A stretch of 11,145 nucleotides of DNA. Source: Acidimicrobiia bacterium. GTDB lineage: Bacteria; Actinomycetota; Acidimicrobiia; IMCC26256; JAENVU01. This document shows, piece by piece, positions 5,632-11,145 of this stretch. Within the stretch, counting starts at the first letter, position 1. Each line of letters begins with the position of its first letter. A model generated the notes under the pieces. It worked only from the letters and a program-made list of their open reading frames with translations. It made no database searches and had not been told where the DNA came from. The stretch is taken from contig JANYLF010000091.1 in the NCBI GenBank assembly GCA_025357995.1, positions 1 through 11,145 on the forward strand, given 5' to 3'. Made by a program: the position numbers and the translations under genes.

Positions 5632-6480
5632 GTGCTCGAGACCGTCGTCAATGTGTCCGAGGGGCGGGACCGCAGGATCATCGGCGCCATCGGCGCGGCT
5701 GCGGGTACGGCATTGCTCGACGTGCACTGCGACCCGGATCACCATCGCAGCGTCTTCACCATTGCCGCGACCGACGCTGGGCGCACCGAAGCGGCGACCC
5801 GTCGGCTCGTCGACGTTGCGTTCGAAGATCTCGATATCCGCGACCACGCCGGCGTCCATCCGCGGCTCGGCATCGTGGACGTCGTTCCCTTCGTCGCGCT
5901 CGGAACCACGCCGCCCGACGTCGCGGTGTCCGCCGCACACGCCTTTGGCGACTGGATCGCCCGCGCTCACGCAGTGCCGGTGTTCTTCTACGACGATGCC
6001 GCGCCGGACCAGCAAACGCTGCCCACCGTGCGGCGCGACGCGTTCCGATCGCTGATGCCCGACCGCGGACCCAAAACGCCGCATCCCACGCTCGGCGCGA
6101 CCGCGGTGGGTGCCCGGGCGCCGATGATCGCGGTGAACGTGGAACTCGCGACCTCGAACATCGCGATCGCGCAACGCATCGCTCGAGAAACCCGTGAACG
6201 CGACGGCGGCCTGCTCGGTGTCCGCGCCCTCGGCTTGGCGCTCGAGACGCGTAGCACCGTGCAGGTGAGCATGAATATCGTCGACCTCGGGGTGACGAGT
6301 CTCGAACGCGCGTGCACCGAGGTGCACGACCGGGCGCGCCTCGCGGACGTCGCGACGGTGCGCGTCGAACTCGTGGGTTTGGTGCCCGCGAGTGAGATCA
6401 CGCGGAGCTCGCCGAGGTTCCTTGCGTGGTCGGGCCTCAGCGAACGCGACACCATCGAGGCGCGCGTCCGCCCGGCCTGA
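5632..6480 (+). CDS. ftcD: Glutamate formimidoyltransferase (stand-alone FTCD N-terminal type)
   Basis: 282 aa from GTG 5632; the frame stays open far upstream, but homology begins here. It matches the formiminotransferase half of FTCD: VVNVSEGRDRRII (5-17), the DPDHHRSVFTI stretch, and DIRDHAGVHPRLGIVDVVPFV (68-88). The last contains His76, equivalent to the catalytic histidine in the HPRMG motif. QVSMNIVDLGVTSLERACTEV (211-231) and ELVGLVPASEI close the domain. The enzyme moves the formimino group from N-formimino-glutamate to tetrahydrofolate, normally late in histidine breakdown. The cyclodeaminase half is missing, as in many bacterial versions, and no other hut gene is in the window. Length is slightly short of 300. 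A TACCCT box 6 nt before the GTG supports this start. It converges on whiB2 with a 29-bp gap. Confidence 0.9.
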   Translation: MLETVVNVSEGRDRRIIGAIGAAAGTALLDVHCDPDHHRSVFTIAATDAGRTEAATRRLVDVAFEDLDIRDHAGVHPRLGIVDVVPFVALGTTPPDVAVSAAHAFGDWIARAHAVPVFFYDDAAPDQQTLPTVRRDAFRSLMPDRGPKTPHPTLGATAVGARAPMIAVNVELATSNIAIAQRIARETRERDGGLLGVRALGLALETRSTVQVSMNIVDLGVTSLERACTEVHDRARLADVATVRVELVGLVPASEITRSSPRFLAWSGLSERDTIEARVRPA

Positions 6481-6509
6481 TTCGCCCGGCCCGACCGACG
6501 ACGCGGCCC

Positions 6510-6806
6510 CTACGCGGTTGCGGCTTGCGCGGCGCGACGCGCCAAGGCGCGCTGACGACGCAGACGGCGACGCTCCCGCTCGCTCAATCCACCCCAGATA
6601 CCGAACTTCTCACCGTTCACGAGCGCGTACTCGAGACAATCGAGGCGAACCTCGCAGTTCGAGCACACCGACTTCGCTTCCCGGGTGGACGCCCCTCGTT
6701 CCGGGAAGAACAGGTCCGGATCGACCCCCAGGCAGTTGGCCCTCTCCTGCCAGCGCTTATCCCCCGATTCACTTGCCTGAACATGCGCAACGATCATTTC
6801 TCTCAC
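6510..6806 (-). CDS. whiB2: WhiB2/WhmD-like iron-sulfur regulator
   Basis: 98 aa from GTG 6806. Cluster cysteines are Cys25, Cys48, Cys51 and Cys57. The segments LFFPERGASTREAKSVC, CEVRLDCLEYAL and KFGIWGGLSERERRRLRR closely follow WhiB2/WhmD, the subclass tied to septation and cell division in mycobacteria and streptomycetes. A basic tail follows the GIWGG turn. GTG 6806 has AGGGGAG 5 nt upstream. ATG 6797 (95 aa) and ATG 6821 (103 aa) are alternatives with weaker upstream sequence. The gene converges with ftcD and stands alone. Its upstream region is the most AT-rich in this part of the window, consistent with a promoter. Subclass assignment is by motif memory. Confidence 0.92.
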   Translation of the reverse strand: MREMIVAHVQASESGDKRWQERANCLGVDPDLFFPERGASTREAKSVCSNCEVRLDCLEYALVNGEKFGIWGGLSERERRRLRRQRALARRAAQAATA

Positions 6807-6811
6807 CGGCG

Positions 6812-6818
6812 CTCCCCT
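6812..6818 (-). promoter_or_regulatory. Ribosome-binding site deciding the whiB2 start
   Basis: AGGGGAG lies 5 nt before GTG 6806, closer to consensus than anything before ATG 6797 or ATG 6821. Confidence 0.5.
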
Positions 6819-6859
6819 CATCCGATATGACGCCGATGGCACGTAATGACGCCTGTGGA

Positions 6860-6889
6860 ATTACAACAGTGTTACTTTGCCAGTGGAAA
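6860..6889 (-). promoter_or_regulatory. Possible housekeeping promoter of whiB2
   Basis: Minus strand: TTTCCA (6889-6884), an 18-nt spacer and TGTAAT (6865-6860). This would give a leader of roughly 45 nt before GTG 6806. The -10 is one mismatch from TATAAT; the -35 matches TTGACA at four of six positions. Confidence 0.3.
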
Positions 6890-6968
6890 GCGGCCGATGC
6901 AAGTGGAAGATGCTGTTTCGGCCCGAAATCCCGGAGACGAGGCATTCCGGCGGCCGTGAGACGCGTCG

Positions 6969-7352
6969 TTAGACCGGCGCGCCGTGGCGGGCGAGTACCG
7001 CGCGGATCACGTCCACGAGGTCGTCGGGCTCGAACGGCTTCGTCACGTACTCGTCGGCGCCGAGCTCCGCCGCGCGAGCGCGGTCGGTATCGCCAGATTT
7101 GGCGGAGCACACCACCACACGCGGATGGGTCGGGCGGCCACCGAGTTCGGCCAGCACGAACCAGCCGTCGAGTACCGGCATCATGATGTCGAGCACCACG
7201 AGATCGGGATGTTCGTCGTCGACGCGTCGGAGCGCCGTCTCACCGTCGGCCGCAAGCAACGGATCGAAGCCTTCGGACTCGAGGATGAGGCGCAACGTGA
7301 GGAGCACGTCGGGTTCGTCGTCGACGATCAAGATCTTCGGACGTTCAGACAT
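6969..7352 (-). CDS. Stand-alone receiver-domain response regulator
   Basis: 127 aa consisting only of a CheY-like receiver. The acidic pair is Asp11/Asp12 (IVDDEPD), the phospho-acceptor Asp55 (VVLDIMMP), the conserved hydroxyl Ser83 (VVCSAKS) and the conserved lysine Lys105 (VTKPF). There is no DNA-binding or enzymatic output domain, so it must act through another protein or pass phosphate onward. It starts 8 nt inside the end of the histidine-kinase gene, in a different frame, so the two are translationally coupled and very likely cognate partners. The open frame continues upstream without a stop, but residues before MSERPKIL belong to the kinase region in another frame. Confidence 0.93.
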   Translation of the reverse strand: MSERPKILIVDDEPDVLLTLRLILESEGFDPLLAADGETALRRVDDEHPDLVVLDIMMPVLDGWFVLAELGGRPTHPRVVVCSAKSGDTDRARAAELGADEYVTKPFEPDDLVDVIRAVLARHGAPV

Positions 7353-8889
7353 GCGCGGCCTCTCGACGCGGCTCGAGCACGAAGTTCGTCCGAAGCGCGA
7401 CGCGGAACGCCGCGCCGCCGCCCGGCGCGTCTTCGACCCATACCGAGCCACCGCACGACTCGACCAAGCCGCGGACAATCGACAAGCCGAGTCCCATCCC
7501 CGGCTTCGTGCCGTTGGGATCCGACCGATAGAACCGTTCGAAGATCCGCTCTCGCTCTTCCGGGGCAACCCCCGGCCCGGAGTCGATCACGGAGAGCACG
7601 ACCTGGTCATCGGACACCTGCACGGCAACGCGCACCGGATCCGCGCCGTACTTGTGCGCGTTCTCGATCAGGTTGGTGAGCACGCGGCGTAACGCCTCCG
7701 GCTCCGCGCGTACCGAGCACGAAGCCGGCAGCTCGACGTCGACCGGTCGACCGGCCACGTTGGAGTCGAGCGCGGTCAGGCGGATGAGCGCACACAAATC
7801 GATCTGCTGCATCGTCAGTCGGTTCGCGTTTTCCTGCATTCGGGCCGCGACGAGCATCTCCTCGACCATCGCCTGGAGCCGGCCCGACTGGCGATCGACC
7901 ACGTCGAGCAGCTCTTCACGCTGGGCGGCGAGGTCCGTGCGGCGAGACGCCGCCACCGCGCCACGGATGGACGTGATCGGCGTGCGGAGTTCGTGACTCA
8001 CCGACGCCACGAACTGCGATTTCATCCGATCGGACTCGAGCAACTTCGCCACGTTGGCACGTTCGGCTTCGTACAACCCGGCCTTGGCCGTCGCCGCCGC
8101 GACCGGCTCGGCAAACAGACTGAGGACGGAGAGGTCGTCGTCGGTGAATCCGGCACCCTTGGCCGCGAGCACCGTGAGCACTCCGAGCAGTTGACCGCGG
8201 TTCACGAGCGGGACACACATGGCGCCACCAAGCTCGAGGTTGGCGTCGAGCGCGCCACCCACATCGGCGGCGGCAAACTCCTGGCTCACCAAGAGCGGCT
8301 CACGACTCTGCGCCACTCGACCAACGATCGACTCGCCGAGACGCACCCGCGCGTCACGCGCAATGCCTTCGCCGCGCACCGCGACGACGCGCAAGATCGT
8401 TTGGTCTTCGAGCAACATCACCGAGCCGCCGACCCCTCCGAGAAGCTCCAGCGCGTTCGCGAGGATCGCGTCGAGCACGTCGTCGAGATCCATCACCGAG
8501 TTGAGCGCCTTGCCGGCGTTGAAAAGCGCAGTGTTCATCTGAAGTTGGAGCGCCATCGTGTTGCTCAACAGACGCTCGTCGACCAACAAGCGCGACAAGC
8601 GATGAAGATGCACTTCCTTTTCCACCGCGTAGATGCAGAAGGCGACCGCGAGGACGCCGACCCCGCCCGCGAGTACCAGCGGCTGGCCGGTGACCCAGCT
8701 CACGTTGCCGGTCGCGCCCGAGATCGTGAGGGCGGCCAAGCCGACCGAGATCATCACCACGATCATGATCGACCACAGCTGCAATCGACGACGTTCGACC
8801 ATCTCGATCGAAGGCGCGTGATCGTGCAGGCCGGCGACGCGCGCCTCGTGGCGAATGCGCTGGCTGATCTCTACAGGGAGCTGGTCCAT
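7345..8889 (-). CDS. Membrane GAF-domain sensor histidine kinase
   Basis: 514 aa from ATG 8889. A cytoplasmic N-terminus of about 37 residues is followed by two membrane helices (about 38-58 and 70-89) joined by a loop of about 11 residues, so there is almost no external sensor. A linker helix, a GAF domain (about 128-272), HisKA with His299 (SVSHELRTP), and HATPase come next. The ATPase shows the N box (NLIENAHKYG, 406-415), DSGPG (Asp437), the F box (IFERFYR) and GMGLGLSIV. Sensing is probably cytoplasmic through GAF or from within the membrane. It autophosphorylates on His and would pass phosphate to the overlapping receiver. An upstream ATG at 8916 would add 9 residues; ATG 8889 is preferred because GAGAGG lies 4 nt upstream. 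The signal is unknown. Confidence 0.94.
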   Translation of the reverse strand: MDQLPVEISQRIRHEARVAGLHDHAPSIEMVERRRLQLWSIMIVVMISVGLAALTISGATGNVSWVTGQPLVLAGGVGVLAVAFCIYAVEKEVHLHRLSRLLVDERLLSNTMALQLQMNTALFNAGKALNSVMDLDDVLDAILANALELLGGVGGSVMLLEDQTILRVVAVRGEGIARDARVRLGESIVGRVAQSREPLLVSQEFAAADVGGALDANLELGGAMCVPLVNRGQLLGVLTVLAAKGAGFTDDDLSVLSLFAEPVAAATAKAGLYEAERANVAKLLESDRMKSQFVASVSHELRTPITSIRGAVAASRRTDLAAQREELLDVVDRQSGRLQAMVEEMLVAARMQENANRLTMQQIDLCALIRLTALDSNVAGRPVDVELPASCSVRAEPEALRRVLTNLIENAHKYGADPVRVAVQVSDDQVVLSVIDSGPGVAPEERERIFERFYRSDPNGTKPGMGLGLSIVRGLVESCGGSVWVEDAPGGGAAFRVALRTNFVLEPRREAAHV

Positions 8890-8997
8890 GGGGCCTCTCG
8901 GGTCTCGCCGGTGCATCGACCCGGAGGCGATCCGCCTTGAGACCCAGCCTGACCAGCCCCTCTGACCCCGCGGCGGCGCAGATCAGGGCGCCGCGCG

Positions 8998-9585
8998 TCA
9001 GACGAGCGCCGCGTAGGGCGGGGCCGGGTCGTACTCCATCGCGTATTGGGTCACGCGGGCGTGCTCCACCGACCAGATCTGGCCGACGAGCCACAGCGAC
9101 ATATCGATCCCTGCGCTCACCCCCGCCGAGGTCACGAGGTTGCCATCTCGGACGTACCGGACGTTCTCGAGGACGGTCAGGTCGGGCGCAAGGCCCCGCA
9201 GCTCCTCGATCGCACCCCAATGGGTGGTAACCCGCTTGCCCTTGGCCGGCCCCGCGGCCTCGAGGACGAAGGAACCCGTGCACACGCTCGTGACCCAGTT
9301 ACATGCCGGCGCGACCCGTCGGACGAAATCGAGCATGGCCGGGTTCTCACGCTCGCGGCGGCTGCCGTGACCGCCCGGGATGAGGAGCACATCGAGTTCC
9401 GGTGCATCTGCGAATGTGTGGTCGGGAAGCACGCGCAACCCTTTGGCGCACCGCACCGGTTCCGCGCGCTCGGCAATGGTCACCACGATGTCGCCCGCTT
9501 GGCGCGCCATCGTGAACACCTCCCAAGGCCCGGCCCAGTCGAGTTCTTCGCAATCGTCGAACAACACAATCCCGGTGGTCACCAT
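8998..9585 (-). CDS. DJ-1/PfpI-family protein, isonitrile-hydratase-like
   Basis: 195 aa, one DJ-1/PfpI domain. The start GIVLFDDCEELDWAGPWEVF carries Asp16. IPGGHG (69-74) precedes the nucleophile elbow SVCTGSFVLEAAG with Cys102 and Thr103, then KRVTTHW (117-123) and the SAGVSAGIDMSL stretch (153-164). An Asp near residue 17 with a Cys-Thr pair near 101-102 is the active-site pattern I recall for bacterial isonitrile hydratase, which hydrates isonitriles to N-formamides. Other members are proteases, glyoxalases or amidase-like, so the substrate is inference. It lies 18 nt downstream of the GlxA-type regulator on the same strand, probably in one operon. GAGAG lies 5 nt before the ATG. The HK gene follows after 108 bp. 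Confidence 0.85.
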   Translation of the reverse strand: MVTTGIVLFDDCEELDWAGPWEVFTMARQAGDIVVTIAERAEPVRCAKGLRVLPDHTFADAPELDVLLIPGGHGSRRERENPAMLDFVRRVAPACNWVTSVCTGSFVLEAAGPAKGKRVTTHWGAIEELRGLAPDLTVLENVRYVRDGNLVTSAGVSAGIDMSLWLVGQIWSVEHARVTQYAMEYDPAPPYAALV

Positions 9586-9603
9586 TGGATCTCTCGTCTC
9601 CTG

Positions 9604-10575
9604 CTAAGCGGTCGCCGCGACGCGGAAGCGACGGCGATAGTCGGTGGGCGCGACGTTCAGCGCGCGGAGGAACGATCGACGCAACGTCTCGGATGAGCCG
9701 AAACCGCACTCGCGCGCCACGGCATCGACACCGGAATCGGATTCCTCGAGGCGCCGGCGCGCGGCCTCCACTCGGGCCCGCTCGACGTACCGGGCCGGTG
9801 TCATGCCGGCCGACGCGGCAAAGACGCGCGCGAAATGGCGCTGACTCATGGCGGCGCGCTGCGCCAGCCGCGCCACCGAGAGATCGTCGGCCAGGTGATC
9901 GACGATCCAGGCCTGCACCTCCGACACGTCGTCTCGATCGGTCGACTGCGTCAGAAGCGCGGCACTGAACTGCGACTGCCCGCCCGGGCGCTTGAGGAAC
10001 ACCACGAGCTGGCGGGCCACGGCCATGGCCGCGTCATGGCCCAGGTCTTCCTCCAGCAGCGCCAACGCCAGATCGATTCCCGCGGTCACACCGGCGGAGG
10101 TCGAGATCCGGCCGTCGCGTACGAAGATGGGATCGCGTTCCACGGTGACGTTGGGGTAGGTACGCGCGAACTCGTCGCACGCACTCCAATGCGTGGTGGC
10201 GCGGCGACCGTCGAGCAGGCCGGTGGCCGCGAGGATGAAGGCACCCGAACACACCGAAGCCACGCGACGCGACTGCTTGGCCACCCGCACGATGTGTCGG
10301 AGCAGCTCCGGACTGCCGGAGACCGCCGAGATTCCGTCCCGATTCCCGCCCGCGATCACGAACGTGTCGACCGGCCCGACGATGTCGGCCAGGCCGAGGG
10401 TGGAGACGAGACCGAGGCCGCTCATGGTCCGCACCACGCCGGCTTGCGGCGCCACCACCTCGACCGTGTATCGAGGGCCCCCGGCCACACGCTCGGGCGT
10501 ACAAAACACCTCCAGCGGCCCGACGACATCGAGACTCTGGCCGCCTTCGAACGTGAAGATCACCACTCGCCGCAT
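9604..10575 (-). CDS. GlxA-type AraC-family transcriptional regulator with DJ-1/PfpI N-terminal domain
   Basis: 323 aa from ATG 10575. The N-terminal DJ-1/PfpI-like ligand domain (about 1-190) starts RRVVIFTFEGGQSLDVVGPLEVF. It includes AGGNRDG, the elbow ASVCSGAFILAATGLL with Cys109, ATTHW (126-130) and TSAGVTAGIDLAL. The C-terminal AraC domain (about 218-317) has two helix-turn-helix units: LSVARLAQRAAMSQRHFARVF and VDAVARECGFGSSETLRRSF, ending in VAPTDYRRRF. It is a cytoplasmic DNA-binding regulator of the GlxA/CdhR/ArgR class; these respond to small nitrogen compounds, and the ligand here is unknown. The adjacent downstream gene encodes a stand-alone relative of its N-terminal domain and is a likely target. 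GTG 10599 would add 8 residues; ATG 10575 aligns with the usual family start. Neither has a clear ribosome-binding site. Confidence 0.92.
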   Translation of the reverse strand: MRRVVIFTFEGGQSLDVVGPLEVFCTPERVAGGPRYTVEVVAPQAGVVRTMSGLGLVSTLGLADIVGPVDTFVIAGGNRDGISAVSGSPELLRHIVRVAKQSRRVASVCSGAFILAATGLLDGRRATTHWSACDEFARTYPNVTVERDPIFVRDGRISTSAGVTAGIDLALALLEEDLGHDAAMAVARQLVVFLKRPGGQSQFSAALLTQSTDRDDVSEVQAWIVDHLADDLSVARLAQRAAMSQRHFARVFAASAGMTPARYVERARVEAARRRLEESDSGVDAVARECGFGSSETLRRSFLRALNVAPTDYRRRFRVAATA

Positions 10576-10612
10576 GCATCCATCATGAAGGAGTGGCACG
10601 ATGGCTGCAATA

Positions 10613-10618
10613 CCTATA
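10613..10618 (-). promoter_or_regulatory. Possible -10 box for the GlxA-type regulator
   Basis: TATAGG on the minus strand, within a short AT-rich patch (about 10607-10630), would start transcripts near 10606, a leader of about 30 nt before ATG 10575. No -35 box was recognised. Confidence 0.25.
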
Positions 10619-10642
10619 TCCCCACTATTCCTGCCATCTCCC

Positions 10643-10737
10643 CGCTCTTGGCCCTTCGGGCCGGGCCGCTCGGGCCACGCTTCGCGTCGATCTTGGACGG
10701 TCCGTCCGCGTCAGGACGGCTTCGCTCTTGCCCTTCG
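10643..10737. repeat. Short direct and inverted repeats in the glxA-like/VWA gap
   Basis: CGCTCTTG-G-CCCTTCG (10643-10658) recurs as CGCTCTTG-CCCTTCG (10723-10737), 80 bp apart. Between them are a GGCCC-TTC-GGGCC hairpin (10650-10662) and GGACGG-T-CCGTCC (10695-10707). A third arm, GGACGG at 10714-10719, can pair with the same CCGTCC. The VWA gene ends at 10757 and reads into this region, so termination is one possibility, but there is no T-run. No gene is seen in 10576-10756. Confidence 0.45.
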
Positions 10738-10756
10738 CTGCGACGAGTCGCGTCTA

Positions 10757-11145
10757 CTACGCGCTTCTGCGGTGGGCGCGGCGTTGTTCGAGGAAGTCGA
10801 CCAACACGTAGTCGCCGAGGGTGTCGGCGGAGGTGAAGAAGGCGCGGCCGCGATTCATCTGCATCATGCGCTTCACGAAGTCTTGGAGGTACGGCGACTC
10901 GTCGAGCATGAAGGTGTTGATGCGAATGCCGGCGCGGGTGCAGCGGCGAACTTCGCGCAAGGTCTGCTCGATCGTCGCATGCGACGGCGGGTACTGGAAG
11001 ACGGCTTCGTCACCTTCGATATGAGCGGTTGGTTCGCCGTCCGTGACCATGATGATCTGTTTCGTGCCGGATTGCTTTTCGAGCTGGGTCCGCGCCAGTA
11101 ACAACGCGTGCTGCATGTTGGTGCCCCACTCGAAGTCCCAACCCA
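10757..11145 (-). CDS. VWA-domain protein, C-terminal part (cut by window end)
   Basis: The last 128 residues of a longer protein; the 5' part lies beyond the window and the frame is open to the edge. The visible part starts GWDFEWGTNMQHALLLAR. It includes the Thr expected in the metal-binding (MIDAS) site, then IIMVTDGEPTAH with the MIDAS aspartate. The end, IRINTFMLDESPYLQDFV, then GRAFFTSADTLGDYVLVDFLEQRR, is the C-terminal pattern I recall from actinobacterial VWA proteins encoded beside MoxR/magnesium-chelatase-like AAA ATPases. The DxSxS part of the MIDAS site would be upstream and is not visible. Such proteins bind metal and act with the ATPase in complex assembly or remodelling. That the partner gene lies off the window edge is inference. 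Confidence 0.85.
   Translation of the reverse strand, partial: GWDFEWGTNMQHALLLARTQLEKQSGTKQIIMVTDGEPTAHIEGDEAVFQYPPSHATIEQTLREVRRCTRAGIRINTFMLDESPYLQDFVKRMMQMNRGRAFFTSADTLGDYVLVDFLEQRRAHRRSA

Noticed and set aside
6916..6928. TTTCG-GCC-CGAAA hairpin as a terminator of the receiver gene
   Set aside because: The stem is only 5 bp and no T-run follows on the minus strand. It is too weak to call.
8890..8997. GC-rich repeats (GCGCCGCG) between the PfpI-like gene and the kinase gene
   Set aside because: They are short and expected by chance at this GC content, and no hairpin with a T-run was found.
10601..11101. 166-codon plus-strand frame opposite the VWA gene
   Set aside because: The opposite frame carries a clear VWA domain ending; this one is its complement.

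Overview
This is a high-GC stretch with actinobacterial hallmarks: two WhiB iron-sulfur regulators, an F420-type luciferase-like oxidoreductase, a TatA subunit, and frequent GTG starts with TANNNT -10 boxes placed for leaderless transcription. The combination suggests a deep-branching actinobacterium, possibly Acidimicrobiia. That placement is inference, because no rRNA or marker gene is present. No mobile element, CRISPR array, tRNA or rRNA was seen, and nothing suggests recent transfer.

Layout. (1) 52-1740, minus strand: a membrane-anchored HtrA/DegS-like protease followed by a 90-aa unknown. (2) 1903-2169, plus strand: a WhiB protein divergent from htrA. (3) 2185-4183, minus strand: a tightly overlapped operon of ECF sigma factor, single-pass anti-sigma factor and secreted MucB/RseB-like protein. 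tatA (4270-4467) and an LLM-class oxidoreductase (4504-5523) lie just upstream on the same strand. (4) 5632-6480, plus strand: glutamate formimidoyltransferase, divergent from the LLM gene. (5) 6510-6806, minus strand: a WhiB2/WhmD-like protein. (6) 6969-8889, minus strand: a membrane GAF histidine kinase overlapping a stand-alone receiver. (7) 8998-10575, minus strand: a GlxA-type AraC regulator and a DJ-1/PfpI isonitrile-hydratase-like protein. (8) 10757 to the window end, minus strand: the C-terminus of a VWA-domain protein.

The most interesting part is regions 1-3. The sigma factor, RseA-like anti-sigma factor and RseB-like sensor, plus a nearby protease with DegS-like topology, look like a near-complete sigma-E envelope-stress relay in an apparently Gram-positive organism. 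Three upstream regions share one ECF-type promoter pattern, GGAAC(C/T)-N16/17-CGTT: htrA, whiB and the sigma gene itself. This suggests an autoregulated local regulon joining a protease, a WhiB regulator and the stress sigma factor. The htrA copy also moves the likely htrA start to GTG 1740.

A second signal is a trio of probable leaderless promoters, TANNNT-N6-(A/G)TG, in front of the 90-aa gene, the LLM gene and ftcD. The longest gene-free stretch is 10576-10756 (181 bp), which holds short inverted and direct repeats.
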